64,000 bases of DNA from Haliscomenobacter sp033763495 (GTDB lineage: Bacteria > Bacteroidota > Bacteroidia > Chitinophagales > Saprospiraceae). The position numbers were made by a program, and so were the translations under genes. Below the pieces are notes generated by a model. That model saw only the letters and a program-made list of their open reading frames with translations. It was not told where the DNA came from and ran no database searches. Of the stretch, positions 54,604 through 64,000 are shown in pieces (the stretch's first letter is position 1; each line of letters starts with the position of its first letter). Where the stretch lies: assembly GCF_033763495.1 (NCBI RefSeq), contig NZ_JANRKL010000155.1, positions 1 to 64,000 on the forward strand, written 5' to 3'.

Positions 54604-57399
54604 ATGAGCGAAGCAGAACAAATATTCACCAGAGCGGAAACATTTCGTGCTAAAGGGGCTTTAAAAAAAGCTATTAAATATTATCGGCAGGCTACCGAAA
54701 AAGACGATAGCTTTGTTGATGCATTTAATGTATGGGGAAATATTTTGTATGATTTAGAAAAGTATGATGAAGCCAAAGAGAAATATGAGAGATGCATAAA
54801 AATTGATCCAAACTACAAGTGGGCTTATTATAATTTAGGGCTAATATATAAAAAAACTGACCCAAAAAAAGCAATGGAATATTATCAACAAGCTACCGAA
54901 AAAGACGATAGCTTTGTTGATGCATTTAATGTATGGGGAAATGTTTTGTATGATTTAGAAAAGTATGATGAAGCCAAAGAGAAATATGAGAGATGCATAA
55001 AGGTTGATCCAAGCTACAAGTGGGCTTATTATAATTTAGGACAAATATATAAAAAAACTGACCCAAAAAAAGCAATGGAATATTATCAACAAGCTACCGA
55101 AAAGGATGATAGTTATGTTGATGCATTTAATGAATGGGGAAATATTTTGTATGATTTAGAAAAGTATAATGAGGCCAAAGAGATATATGAGAGATGTATA
55201 AAGATTGATATAAACTACAAGTGGGCTTATTATAATTTAGGGCAAATATATAAAAAAACTGACTCAAAAAAAGCAATGGAATATTATCAACAAGCTACCG
55301 AAAAGGATGATAGTTATGTTAATGCATTTTATGCATGGGGGGATGTCTTATATGGTTTGGAAAAATATGAAGAAGCTAGGAAAAAATATGAAAAATGCTT
55401 AAAAATGAACCCCGGTGATAAGCGGGCTTATTACAGATTGGGGAGTAGTTTTGTTGTTGAAGACCCTTTACAAGCGATTCAATTTTACCAAAAAGCGATT
55501 GAATATGATAAAGAAGATAAGGATGCATATAATTCTATTACTCACTGCATCCCATTAATTAAAGATTATAAAGAATCTGTTGAACAATTTCAAAACTTTG
55601 TCTACCAAAAAAACACTGCGGCAGGCTTCTGGGCTTTGGGTAATCTATATCAATATTTTATAAAAGACTATGATAAGGCATTAGAAAATTTTGAAAAAAG
55701 CATTTCAATTGGTGATGTCAAAGGCATGGTTCTAGACTATTCTAACCTTTATGATTCTACTGGGAATTTGGAAAAATCAATAGAAATTCTTAATAATGCT
55801 ATCTTTAGTTATAAATCTCCTGATAACATTCATATTAAACACAATAAAGCCCATTATTTACTAAAAATGGGGCAATACGAAAAATCTAGAGAACTTTGGA
55901 AAGAAGTATTAAATCAATACGAGGATGCGCTCAAAAAAAATATGGAATTTAAAAGCAACATATACAACTATCTATATTGTGGGGCAATTTATCATGAAAT
56001 TTTTGGTAATTTTGAAATGGCAGAAAAAACATTTAAAGCAGGTATAGAAGTAGATAAAAAAAATATAGAATTAATGGTCGCACTCAATCGTCTTTACTCC
56101 GATAAAGAAAAGAGAGAAATAGGCAGTACATCAGGCAGGTACTGGCAAAGAAATTTGAACCTTAGTCATGTTGAAAAATTATTCAATCGACTATCTATTA
56201 AACCTGAGGAATACTATTACCAAATGGCAGAACTATATTATATCGAAGAAATATTTGACAAATCGCAATTGATAATTGAAGAATACTTTGCGCTTGACAA
56301 ACCCCAATCTTTTCGGTGGTTTAATTTAAAGGGGCAACTGTTTCTTGCTAAAGAAGAATATGCCAATGCAATCAATTCTTTCAAAAGTGCTATTAAATTA
56401 GAAAGCCATAATTTGGACATTAGAAATAACTTAGCCAACGCATATTTAATCAACAAAAATTACTCAGAGGCTGAACTCGAATTTAGAAAAATTTTAAGGA
56501 TAGACACGAATAACGTTGATGCACTTATTGGATTGGGCGAAATAAATCTAAATTATTCTTCAGATGATACCGATGACCTATTACTAGATACTGCTGAAAA
56601 ATATTTACTTGACGCTTTAAAAATTGGTACATCTACGAAAGGATCAAAACAATTAAATTTATACGAACTAACGAGTAAGAAAAATGAAAGAAAATATAAA
56701 GACTTAAAACTTTCTGATTTATATTATTCAATTGGTTATATTAAAATAAAAAAATATAAAAAAAGTAAACCAGAAATTCGAAATACATATTTAAATGAGA
56801 GTCTCAATTATTTTATCAAATCACAAAAATGTAATCCTGATAACTTAAAAGCCACCACAGCTAGAAATAAAATTGAAAACTATGTTCAGTCTAACCAAAA
56901 AGAGAACAGATCAGAACGGTTTAATTCGTGGTTGGTTACTGGGTTGGCTTTTATTTTATTTTTATTTTGTCAGTATTTTTTTTACGTTAAATCTAGCGCC
57001 CCCGAAAAATTTACGCTCAATCAAGTGAATGTTAGTCATCTGACAAATTTGCTTTCTTTAAATGACAAACACATGCATAGTCTTGAGAAATTAGCTGGCA
57101 TTTCATTTGAAGATAAAAATACTTTATTGAAAGCCATCGAACTGAAGCTTGGAACTGATCTGTTGCAAAACAAAAAAGAGCTTATCGAAAAAATGATTTT
57201 AACGGAACCAAAACTAAATGAATCTTCTGAATTTATCCCAGTTGGGTATTACGTATTGATTTCATTTGGTGCAATAATCTTTATGATTGCTGGGTTGTAC
57301 TTGCCAAAACTCCTTAAACTTAAGGTTGGTGTAATTGAAATTGAGAAAAATTCTCTTTCAGAAATATATGATTTTTCTCTTTTGGGAATCCAAAAATAA
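54604..57399 (+). CDS. TPR-repeat protein with C-terminal membrane helices
   Basis: The ATG at 54604 starts the TPR consensus (MSEAEQIFTRAETFRAKG); an earlier ATG at 54544 is also in frame. Residues about 30-300 are four near-identical 67-aa units (two TPRs each), repeating at 54691, 54892, 55093 and 55294 with 201-bp spacing; more TPRs follow to about residue 650. A membrane helix (WLVTGLAFILFLFCQYFFYV) and a second one (YYVLISFGAIIFMIAGLYLP) close the protein. Composition is AT-rich, unlike the surrounding sugar genes. Function is unknown; a scaffold is likely. Confidence 0.8.
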   Translation: MSEAEQIFTRAETFRAKGALKKAIKYYRQATEKDDSFVDAFNVWGNILYDLEKYDEAKEKYERCIKIDPNYKWAYYNLGLIYKKTDPKKAMEYYQQATEKDDSFVDAFNVWGNVLYDLEKYDEAKEKYERCIKVDPSYKWAYYNLGQIYKKTDPKKAMEYYQQATEKDDSYVDAFNEWGNILYDLEKYNEAKEIYERCIKIDINYKWAYYNLGQIYKKTDSKKAMEYYQQATEKDDSYVNAFYAWGDVLYGLEKYEEARKKYEKCLKMNPGDKRAYYRLGSSFVVEDPLQAIQFYQKAIEYDKEDKDAYNSITHCIPLIKDYKESVEQFQNFVYQKNTAAGFWALGNLYQYFIKDYDKALENFEKSISIGDVKGMVLDYSNLYDSTGNLEKSIEILNNAIFSYKSPDNIHIKHNKAHYLLKMGQYEKSRELWKEVLNQYEDALKKNMEFKSNIYNYLYCGAIYHEIFGNFEMAEKTFKAGIEVDKKNIELMVALNRLYSDKEKREIGSTSGRYWQRNLNLSHVEKLFNRLSIKPEEYYYQMAELYYIEEIFDKSQLIIEEYFALDKPQSFRWFNLKGQLFLAKEEYANAINSFKSAIKLESHNLDIRNNLANAYLINKNYSEAELEFRKILRIDTNNVDALIGLGEINLNYSSDDTDDLLLDTAEKYLLDALKIGTSTKGSKQLNLYELTSKKNERKYKDLKLSDLYYSIGYIKIKKYKKSKPEIRNTYLNESLNYFIKSQKCNPDNLKATTARNKIENYVQSNQKENRSERFNSWLVTGLAFILFLFCQYFFYVKSSAPEKFTLNQVNVSHLTNLLSLNDKHMHSLEKLAGISFEDKNTLLKAIELKLGTDLLQNKKELIEKMILTEPKLNESSEFIPVGYYVLISFGAIIFMIAGLYLPKLLKLKVGVIEIEKNSLSEIYDFSLLGIQK
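54691..55494 (+). repeat. 201-bp tandem repeats in the TPR gene
   Basis: Units begin at 54691, 54892, 55093 and 55294 (GCTACCGAAAA start). The first three are near identical in DNA, the fourth more diverged; this shows recent duplication or conversion within the gene. Confidence 0.9.
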
Positions 57400-57413
57400 G
57401 CTTCTAAAACGAG

Positions 57414-57442
57414 GATGTGACGCCCCTTTTGGGCATCACATC
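57414..57442. terminator. Hairpin after the TPR gene
   Basis: GATGTGACGCCC pairs with GGGCATCACATC around a short loop, 15 nt past the stop codon. It has a strong stem but no clear T tract. Confidence 0.6.
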
Positions 57443-57590
57443 TTCAATCCTCAAACTCATAATCATCATATTCCCTTGATAAAACATCACACCTTCCTGC
57501 CTCGTTTTTGCTTGACTAATACAGTATGCCAATCCTTCAAATGCAGTTGTAGCAAGTACCGAAGTAGGCTCTTTAACCAATCAAAAAACC

Positions 57591-59294
57591 ATGAAAAGAA
57601 GAACTTTCGTCAACGTTGGAGCAACTACCCTCGGAACCTTTCCCCTTTTTGGGTTTTCTGCTTTCGATATGTCAAAAACTGCCAAACCCCAATGGATCAT
57701 CGACCTGATCAAACTGAATGACAGGAGTTTTGATGGGCTTTTTGCAGCACAAATACTAGATGCCAGCAAAAAGGCCTACGGAGCCATCAAAGACGGCGAA
57801 GAAATCCCCAACGTACAATCCAGCGGGCATTTTATCGCCAAAGCTGCCATCGCCTTGGCGAATCCCGAATCGCAATACTACCAATCGGCTGAGTTGTTAA
57901 AAAAAGTAGGCATGGCCGCTCAATATTTGCTCCAGGCGCAACACACGGATGGCACCATCGATTTGCTGAGCACCAATTTTCACTCGCCACCTGATACGGC
58001 TTTTAGTGTGGAAAAATTGGCTCCGGCTTATGTCTTCCTCAAGGCATCCCAAACCAAAGGCGTTGAACCCGTTTTGACCGCCCTCAAAACCTTTTTGCAA
58101 CGCGCTGGCGAATCGCTGATCGTAGGCGGCATTCACACACCCAATCACCGCTGGGTGGTTTCGGCGGCTTTGGTCAAATTGAATGAATTGTGGCCCGATC
58201 CCCGCTACATCAAACGGGTGGAGCAATGGTTACTGGAGCACATCGACCTCGATCCTGATGGGCAATACACCGAAAAAAGCACGGGTGGCTACACCCCCTT
58301 GGTCAATCGGGTGCTGATCACCATCGCCAAAGGTTTGAACAAACCCGAAATCTTCGACGCCGTGCGCAAAAACCTCAACATGACCATGTACTACGTGCAC
58401 CCCAACGGGGAGGTGGTCACCGAGGCTTCAAATCGGCAGGACAAAGGCACCATTGGCACATTGGAAAATTATTACTACTCGTACCGCTACCTGGCCTTGC
58501 TGGATAAAAATGGTGAATACGCGGCGATGTGTCGCTTGATTGAAAAAACCTGTTTCCCCAAAATGGTCGGTTCTTTGGACGCCTACCTGGAAGACCCCAA
58601 TTTTTGGCGAGAATTACCCGCTAGTAAGCCATTGCCCGACAGCTACGCCAAGGCCTTCCCCCATTCGGGCGTAGTGCGCATTCGGCGCGGCAATTGGGAT
58701 GCCACCCTTTTGTCCAACAACGCTGGTTTTTTGACTTTTCACAAAGGCAACGCTGTATTGCAAGCTTTGCGCATCGCCGCATCTTTTTTTGGCAAAGGCC
58801 AATTCCAATCGGCGGAGATCAAACAGGAAGGAGATGCCTGGGTTTTGCGCAACAAACTGGAAGGCCCTTACTACCAACCCTATCCAGTTGATCAAATTGA
58901 CCCTACTGGAAACCTGGACAAAATGCCCCGCAGCAACCGCCAGAAAAGTGAAGTGCAATACCTGGATTATACGGTTAAAGTCACTGAAATCAAAGGCGGG
59001 ATTGCCGTAGATTTTGACCTGAGTGGGACGGATGGGGTGCCCGTGTCATTAGAACTTATCCTTCGCCCGGGAGGAGAGCTAAGTGGTGTAAAAGCCCATG
59101 CTACCAAACCGAAAGCTTTTTTACTCAGTGCTCCAACTGGTACTTATACCCAGGGTGGAGACAGCATCCAATTTGGCTCCGGACTGGTCGAGCACCAGGC
59201 TGTGCAATTGCGTGGAGCACTACCAGCAATGGATGCACCTACGGTGTACGTGACGGGTTTTACGCCTTTTAAACACCGCATTACGCTGACCTGA
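57591..59294 (+). CDS. Secreted alpha-toroid protein (heparinase-like)
   Basis: The N-terminus has a twin-arginine-type start (MKRRTFVNVGATTLG) for export. The body is mostly helical with repeating (alpha/alpha) hairpins (FIAKAAIALANPESQYYQSA, GGIHTPNHRWVVSAALVKLN, GYTPLVNRVLITIAKGLNK) followed from about residue 340 by beta strands, the layout of polysaccharide lyase and heparinase II/III-type folds. The catalytic residues are not certain; HTPNHRW is a candidate region. 567 aa. The neighbours are glycosidases, so polysaccharide breakdown is likely. Confidence 0.65.
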   Translation: MKRRTFVNVGATTLGTFPLFGFSAFDMSKTAKPQWIIDLIKLNDRSFDGLFAAQILDASKKAYGAIKDGEEIPNVQSSGHFIAKAAIALANPESQYYQSAELLKKVGMAAQYLLQAQHTDGTIDLLSTNFHSPPDTAFSVEKLAPAYVFLKASQTKGVEPVLTALKTFLQRAGESLIVGGIHTPNHRWVVSAALVKLNELWPDPRYIKRVEQWLLEHIDLDPDGQYTEKSTGGYTPLVNRVLITIAKGLNKPEIFDAVRKNLNMTMYYVHPNGEVVTEASNRQDKGTIGTLENYYYSYRYLALLDKNGEYAAMCRLIEKTCFPKMVGSLDAYLEDPNFWRELPASKPLPDSYAKAFPHSGVVRIRRGNWDATLLSNNAGFLTFHKGNAVLQALRIAASFFGKGQFQSAEIKQEGDAWVLRNKLEGPYYQPYPVDQIDPTGNLDKMPRSNRQKSEVQYLDYTVKVTEIKGGIAVDFDLSGTDGVPVSLELILRPGGELSGVKAHATKPKAFLLSAPTGTYTQGGDSIQFGSGLVEHQAVQLRGALPAMDAPTVYVTGFTPFKHRITLT

Positions 59295-59439
59295 TCTCGA
59301 GCATAAAGGACATTATAGTGTTACTTCTGAGCGGCGTTGGTGCACGATGTCCAGTAAATAGCTATTTAATAAAGTTTTACAGCATACTGACGTAGGATTA
59401 ATGCCTCAGTGCTAATTTTTTTAAACCGGATTTAATAAA

Positions 59440-61440
59440 ATGAAAGTATACCAGACACTAAGCATCGCCTACCTCCTTCTTCTGAGCACCCTTTCCGCCC
59501 AGGAAACCCGCCCCATATGGCTCGACGACCTCCCCATCAAATCCTTCTCCGAAGGCATCCCCGCCGTATTGGGCAAAACCAACGCAGCAGGTGACCCTCT
59601 GCGCATCGCCGGAACAACCTACCCGCGCGGAGTCGGCGTAAATTCCACCAGCATCCTGGCTTTTTTCCTGGATGGCCATGCCCAGTCTTTTTCGGCATTG
59701 GTTGGTGTCGATGACTTGGGAAATAAAGATTTGCCCCACAAATTCTACGTCATCGGCGACCGTAAAATCCTCTTTGAAAGCCGGGAATTGAAATGGGGCG
59801 AAGCCGCCGAAAAAGTGGAAGTCGACCTGAAGGGCATCAAACGCCTGGGGCTGCTCGTCAAAGTCAACGACCAGGGGATGACCCGCACCTACAGCAACTG
59901 GGCCAATGCCCAAATCCTGATGCTGGGCGAACACTTGCCCCGTACCATGCCCAACACCGCTGAACGCTATATCCTGACTCCACCCGCCCCCCAGGCTCCC
60001 CGCATCAATTCACCCAAAGTTTTTGGGGCGCGACCAGGCAATCCTTTTATGTACACCATTGCGGCCAGCGGGCAAAGACCAATGACTTTTTCGGCCAAAA
60101 AATTACCCCGGGGCCTTACCTTAGACCCTCAAACGGGCATCATTAGCGGAACAGCTACCCAGCGCGGCACCTACCAGGTGACGCTTGGGGCAAAAAACAA
60201 ATTGGGCGCAGCCCAGCAAGTATTGCGCATTAAAATTGGCGACACCATTGCCCTCACCCCGCCCATCGGTTGGAATGGCTGGAACTCATGGGCGCGCAAC
60301 ATCGACCAGGGCAAAGTGATCGCCTCAGCGGATGCCATGGTCAAAATGGGTCTGAACCAACACGGCTGGACCTACATCAACATCGACGATGCCTGGCAAG
60401 GCCAACGCAGCGGGCCATTCAATGCCATCCAGCCCAATGAAAAGTTTCCGGATTTTAAAGGGATGGTAGACTACATCCACGGCCTGGGCCTCAAGGTGGG
60501 CATCTATTCCACGCCCATGATTACCAGTTATGCGGGTTACGCGGGGGGCTCTTCCAATTTTGAAAAAGGCGAATTGCCCGACTCGATTGTGCAAAACAAA
60601 CGCGCTTACCGCTACGTCGGGAAATACCGATTTGAAAACAACGACGCCCGGCAATTCGCCGCCTGGGGCATCGATTACCTGAAATACGACTGGCGCATTG
60701 AGGTGGAATCGGCAGAACGGATGTCGGAAGCCATCCGCAAATCGGGGCGGGATATTTTTTACAGCATTTCCAATTCGGCCCCTTTTGCCAATGCCAAAGA
60801 CTGGGCGCGTTTGTGTAATTCCTGGCGCACTGGTCCAGATATCCGCGATTCCTGGCACAGCCTTTTTGTGTCGGCCTTTACCCTCAACAAGTGGGCCCCT
60901 TACGGCGGCCCCGGCCACTGGAACGACCCGGACATGATGATCCTGGGCAATGTGACCACGGGTTCGCCCATGCACCCCACCCGTTTGACGCCCGATGAGC
61001 AGTACAGCCATGTAAGCTTGTTTTGTTTGCTTTCTGCCCCCTTGCTCATTGGTTGCCCGATTGAACAACTCGACGCGTTTACCCTGAATTTACTGACCAA
61101 TGACGAGGTCATTGCCATCGATCAGGACCCATTGGGTAAACCCGCCCGCCTAATTGCTACCGAAAATGGGGTGCAAATTTGGCTCAAATCGCTGGCCGAT
61201 GGCTCCCATGCTCTGGGGCTATTCAACGTCGGCGATTTTGGCCAAACCCCACAATCCTACTTCCGCTGGGACGACGAACAGCCTGTAGACTTTACCCTCG
61301 ATTTGAACAAACTGGGTTTGAACGGAAAATACCAACTGCGGGATGTGTGGCGGCAAAAAGATCTTGGAGCGTTCAGTGGAAAATTTCAAACCAGTATCCG
61401 GCACCACGGCGTGGTGATGCTGAAGTTGGCGGCAAAATAA
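59440..61440 (+). CDS. GH27 alpha-galactosidase with NPCBM domain
   Basis: A signal peptide (about residues 1-20) precedes an NPCBM galactose-binding-like domain (WLDDLPIKSFSEG and on to about residue 165), a small Ig-like or putative cadherin-like domain (GLTLDPQTGIISGTATQRG) and the GH27 TIM barrel (residues 275-580; IGWNGWNSWARNID, NIDDAWQG). The nucleophile Asp417 in YLKYDW and the acid/base Asp467 in WRTGPDIRDSW are present. It cleaves terminal alpha-galactose. 666 aa. Confidence 0.92.
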   Translation: MKVYQTLSIAYLLLLSTLSAQETRPIWLDDLPIKSFSEGIPAVLGKTNAAGDPLRIAGTTYPRGVGVNSTSILAFFLDGHAQSFSALVGVDDLGNKDLPHKFYVIGDRKILFESRELKWGEAAEKVEVDLKGIKRLGLLVKVNDQGMTRTYSNWANAQILMLGEHLPRTMPNTAERYILTPPAPQAPRINSPKVFGARPGNPFMYTIAASGQRPMTFSAKKLPRGLTLDPQTGIISGTATQRGTYQVTLGAKNKLGAAQQVLRIKIGDTIALTPPIGWNGWNSWARNIDQGKVIASADAMVKMGLNQHGWTYINIDDAWQGQRSGPFNAIQPNEKFPDFKGMVDYIHGLGLKVGIYSTPMITSYAGYAGGSSNFEKGELPDSIVQNKRAYRYVGKYRFENNDARQFAAWGIDYLKYDWRIEVESAERMSEAIRKSGRDIFYSISNSAPFANAKDWARLCNSWRTGPDIRDSWHSLFVSAFTLNKWAPYGGPGHWNDPDMMILGNVTTGSPMHPTRLTPDEQYSHVSLFCLLSAPLLIGCPIEQLDAFTLNLLTNDEVIAIDQDPLGKPARLIATENGVQIWLKSLADGSHALGLFNVGDFGQTPQSYFRWDDEQPVDFTLDLNKLGLNGKYQLRDVWRQKDLGAFSGKFQTSIRHHGVVMLKLAAK

Positions 61441-61473
61441 AACTTCACCCTTTAACCAGAACAATTTACAGTA

Positions 61474-63405
61474 ATGGGCAAACTTTCAAATTTGTTAATT
61501 CTACTGAGCATCTGCCTGGCTACCCGAGCCAATGCCCAGGCCAATTTTGCTGTGCCACCTTTACCCGACCCCGCCGAACGTATGGCCAACCTGAAACGGG
61601 AATGGGCCGCCCTGCAACAAAGCCCCCCTCAACTGGCCGTACGGGATTGTTTCCTGTTTTTGCTCGATGCCCTCGATACTCAATTCCTGGAGCCACAACA
61701 AGTAGAGTGGGTATTAAAACTGGTCCAAAGCCGGATGATCAGCAACCCCGCAGCGGGCAGGAGTTATGGCAACATTTTTTGGAGCTGGCACGAAACCGGG
61801 ATGGATGTAGGTGATGGCAACAACATTGAATTTTGCATGCAGTATGGCCTGCCCATCAAATTGCTGTACAACGACCGCCTCTCACCAACTGCCCGGAAAA
61901 CCCTGGACGAAATTTTCACCCTTGGCCTTAAAGGTGCCCGAAACCAGGTCGTCCGCATTTCCTACACCAATATCTACCTGATGAAAATCTGGAATTTTGT
62001 GGCTTATGGGCAAGTGTACCAGCAGCCCGAGATTCTGGAAGAGGGCCGAAAGTATTTTGACCTTTGGCTGAATCACCTGGCGCGTTACGGCAACCGGGAG
62101 TACGACAGTCCAACCTATTGCGGAGTTGACCTCGAATCGCTGTTGCTGCTGTGTCGGTTTTCTACCGATGCCGATATCCAGGCCAAGGCCAGAGCGGCGC
62201 TGCGTTTTTTTCTCAACGACCTTTCGGCACACTACCTGCCTCGGGCGGGCATTCTGGGCGGGGCGCATAGTCGCGATTACAACCGGGTGTTCAGCCGCGA
62301 TTTGTTGGAGGAAAAATACTTTAATCCCCTGCTGGGCGGCCCCAATCGCAACCTGCATCTTTTCCACGAGCTGTGCCTTTCAACCTTAAAGGAAATTGGC
62401 CTTTCCACTGAGCAAAAAGGATGGATGAACCGAAAAAACCGCTTCATCGTGCAGCGCTGGGACAGCTTGGCCCACACCTTCGCCTGTGATTTTGTAGGTG
62501 ATAAATTTTCCATGGGCTCCTCCAATCAAGCCTACAGCCCCGATGACAAACCCTTCGTGATCTACCTCAGCAGCAAACGAATCCCCGAAATGCCCAATAT
62601 CGCCTTTGTGATGGAAGGCCGCAACGACCATTACGGCACCTGGTCGGCAGAAGGCATGGGTGAAAAAATGAAACATTTGATGCCCGCCAATTATCCATCG
62701 AACGGTGGATGGAACAAAGCCCGGCACCTGATGCCTTTTATGCAATCTGCCCAGAACAAAGGCGAGATGGTCATGCTGGTATCCGGCAACAAAGACCACA
62801 ACTGCATCTTCGAATACCTGAACTCAACGATTGTTTTACCCAATACTTTTGATGAAATCTGGCTGGGCAATCAGCCAACGGCCGTGCCTGCTATAGGTGC
62901 CAAAACCGATTTTGACGCCACTCAAACCCTGTTTGCCCGCTTCGAAGACGTGGTGATTGCTTTTCGCTTCCTGTGGTCGAATGCGGAGCAAGGTGCGAGG
63001 CCAGCTTTGTACAACGATGGATTCCAATTCATTGCCACCCGCGAAAAATTCCCCATGGAACACAACGCTGCCCTGCGCATCACCCTCCAGCATCCCGACG
63101 ATGGAAAAGCCAATGTGGCCATGTGGTGGAAAGTGGTGGAGGGCATCAAAACCGATCGTGCATTTGCCGCTTTCCGGCAGGAGGTTTTGCAGGCTGAAGT
63201 TACAGTAAAAACGGAAAATGGCCTACTGGATGTGGCCGTGATGACCAAGGCGGGTAAACTGGGGCTTCGTGCCGATTTGGCCAACAAAAAACGCCTGGCC
63301 TACTACAACCCTCAACCCTTGCCTGCGGATTTTCTGCTGAATATTGATGGCGTAGAGATTGGAAAACCCATTTTGGAACAATTCAAGTCAGTGGTAAAAA
63401 GATGA
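61474..63405 (+). CDS. Secreted alpha-toroid protein, 643 aa
   Basis: A signal peptide ends near residue 22 (ATRANAQ). The first 330 residues are helical hairpins (WVLKLVQSRMISNPAAGRSY, YTNIYLMKIWNFVAYGQVYQ, YCGVDLESLLLLCRFSTDAD) as in (alpha/alpha) toroid enzymes, followed by a beta-rich region. A specific family is not recognised, and catalytic residues are not assigned. It begins 33 nt after GH27 and overlaps the next gene by 4 nt (ATGA), so one operon. Confidence 0.65.
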   Translation: MGKLSNLLILLSICLATRANAQANFAVPPLPDPAERMANLKREWAALQQSPPQLAVRDCFLFLLDALDTQFLEPQQVEWVLKLVQSRMISNPAAGRSYGNIFWSWHETGMDVGDGNNIEFCMQYGLPIKLLYNDRLSPTARKTLDEIFTLGLKGARNQVVRISYTNIYLMKIWNFVAYGQVYQQPEILEEGRKYFDLWLNHLARYGNREYDSPTYCGVDLESLLLLCRFSTDADIQAKARAALRFFLNDLSAHYLPRAGILGGAHSRDYNRVFSRDLLEEKYFNPLLGGPNRNLHLFHELCLSTLKEIGLSTEQKGWMNRKNRFIVQRWDSLAHTFACDFVGDKFSMGSSNQAYSPDDKPFVIYLSSKRIPEMPNIAFVMEGRNDHYGTWSAEGMGEKMKHLMPANYPSNGGWNKARHLMPFMQSAQNKGEMVMLVSGNKDHNCIFEYLNSTIVLPNTFDEIWLGNQPTAVPAIGAKTDFDATQTLFARFEDVVIAFRFLWSNAEQGARPALYNDGFQFIATREKFPMEHNAALRITLQHPDDGKANVAMWWKVVEGIKTDRAFAAFRQEVLQAEVTVKTENGLLDVAVMTKAGKLGLRADLANKKRLAYYNPQPLPADFLLNIDGVEIGKPILEQFKSVVKR

Positions 63406-64000
63406 GCACACTTATACACAAGAGAAATTCCTGTTTGTTATTTTGGCTGTTGGAGTTGGCAATCACCTGTCAAGTTTTTGCCCAGTCCAACACTACCGTT
63501 TGGCTCGACGATTTACCCATCCAGACTTTTTCGGAAGGCCTACGCCCGGTGGAAGCCAAGGCAAGTTATGGCAAAGACACCATTCGTATCCAGGGCCAGC
63601 GCTTTTTGCGTGGCATCGGAGGGCAGTCACCGATGATCCTGGCTTTTTACCTCCACAAAAAAGCTACCCGTTTCACTGCCCTGGTCGGCCCCGATGACAG
63701 CGGCAACCAGGATATTCCCTTGAGTTTTTACGTAGTGGCAGACCACAAAGTGCTCTTTGAAAAACTCGACATGAAACACGGCGATGCCCCCGTAACCGTA
63801 GATGTCGACCTCCGTGGCGTCGAGCGTTTTGGATTGCTGGTGACCGACCGGATAGGAGGCTCCAACAACAAAAGAACTTATGCCAATTGGGCAAACGCCA
63901 AATTGGAAATGTTGGACGGCAGCAAACCCGGATACCTTCCCAATGAGGATAAAAAATACATTACAACGCCTGCTCCCGGCAAAAAGCCACGCATCAATTC
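63402..64000 (+). CDS. Second NPCBM-containing protein (cut by window end)
   Basis: Starts at the ATGA overlapping the stop of the previous gene. A signal peptide (ending CQVFAQ) precedes an NPCBM domain closely related to that of the GH27 gene (TVWLDDLPIQTFSEG; LDDLPIKSFSEG there), with shared FSALVGVDDLGNKDLP- and YANWANAKLEM-type motifs. 199 codons are visible and the frame is open at the window end. By paralogy a GH27 or related hydrolase domain is expected downstream, but this is not shown. Confidence 0.85.
   Translation, partial: MSTLIHKRNSCLLFWLLELAITCQVFAQSNTTVWLDDLPIQTFSEGLRPVEAKASYGKDTIRIQGQRFLRGIGGQSPMILAFYLHKKATRFTALVGPDDSGNQDIPLSFYVVADHKVLFEKLDMKHGDAPVTVDVDLRGVERFGLLVTDRIGGSNNKRTYANWANAKLEMLDGSKPGYLPNEDKKYITTPAPGKKPRIN

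Noticed and set aside
54691..55494. Possible CRISPR array
   Set aside because: The 201-bp units are in-frame TPR coding repeats without spacers; no array is present in the window.

Overview
The window reads as chromosome of a member of the Bacteroidota, most like a Saprospira/Haliscomenobacter-type bacterium. The grounds are a SusC/SusD pair with an ECF sigma factor and a FecR anti-sigma factor, an OmpA lipoprotein cluster, GH92 and GH27 glycosidases, DUF1080 domains, and a TANNTTTG promoter before bamA. The genus is an inference; no rRNA is present to fix it.

Layout. 1-4.5 kb: core genes acpP, fabF and rnc, then a hypothetical protein and an MtfA-like protein that has lost its zinc ligands. 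4.5-5.75 kb: a gene-free stretch with two palindromic repeat elements and three tRNA genes (Ile-GAT, CAT, Gln-TTG). 5.73-16.59 kb: a probable genomic island at the 3' end of tRNA-Gln. The last 16 bases of the tRNA region are repeated exactly at 16571-16586. The island is AT-rich and carries a degenerate UmuD-like protein, a PD-(D/E)XK-like protein, several membrane-anchored proteins (one with a phage-abortive-infection signature, one with pentapeptide repeats), proC and proB without proA, orphan antitoxins, a secreted SnoaL-like protein and a PIN-domain toxin-antitoxin pair. No integrase is visible. The right end abuts a remnant of an Lrp/AsnC gene. 16.9-19 kb: a 59-aa protein plus a 635-aa protein with a possible C39/papain-like Cys-His pair. 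19-25.4 kb: an OmpA protein, an Lrp regulator, ettA, a rhomboid protease, a hexapeptide-repeat transferase and a lactonase. 25.7-31.4 kb: an SDYEKA-repeat protein and a three-gene envelope cluster (TPR/PD40/SPOR-like, coiled coil, OmpA lipoprotein). 31.5-42.9 kb: desaturase, transglutaminase-like protein, S41 protease, PiT transporter, CBS protein, bamA, pxpA and a Crp-family regulator. 42.9-64 kb: a polysaccharide-utilization locus (ECF sigma, FecR, SusC with STN domain, SusD, DUF1080, GH92, two alpha-toroid-like enzymes, GH27 and the start of a second NPCBM protein), interrupted by an AT-rich TPR gene.

The most unusual feature is a set of about ten intergenic elements shaped as long imperfect hairpins. 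Their arms are built from short locus-specific words repeated in tandem. Four contain all or part of a shared core of about 50 nt (outer stem GGCTRCCGCAGC / CTGCGGYAGCC, inner stem around GACAA / TTGTCTAAG). Base changes between copies are partly compensated, so the core looks maintained as a structure. The elements often fill a whole gene gap, include stop codons in their arms, and in one case appear to encode the N-terminus of pxpA.
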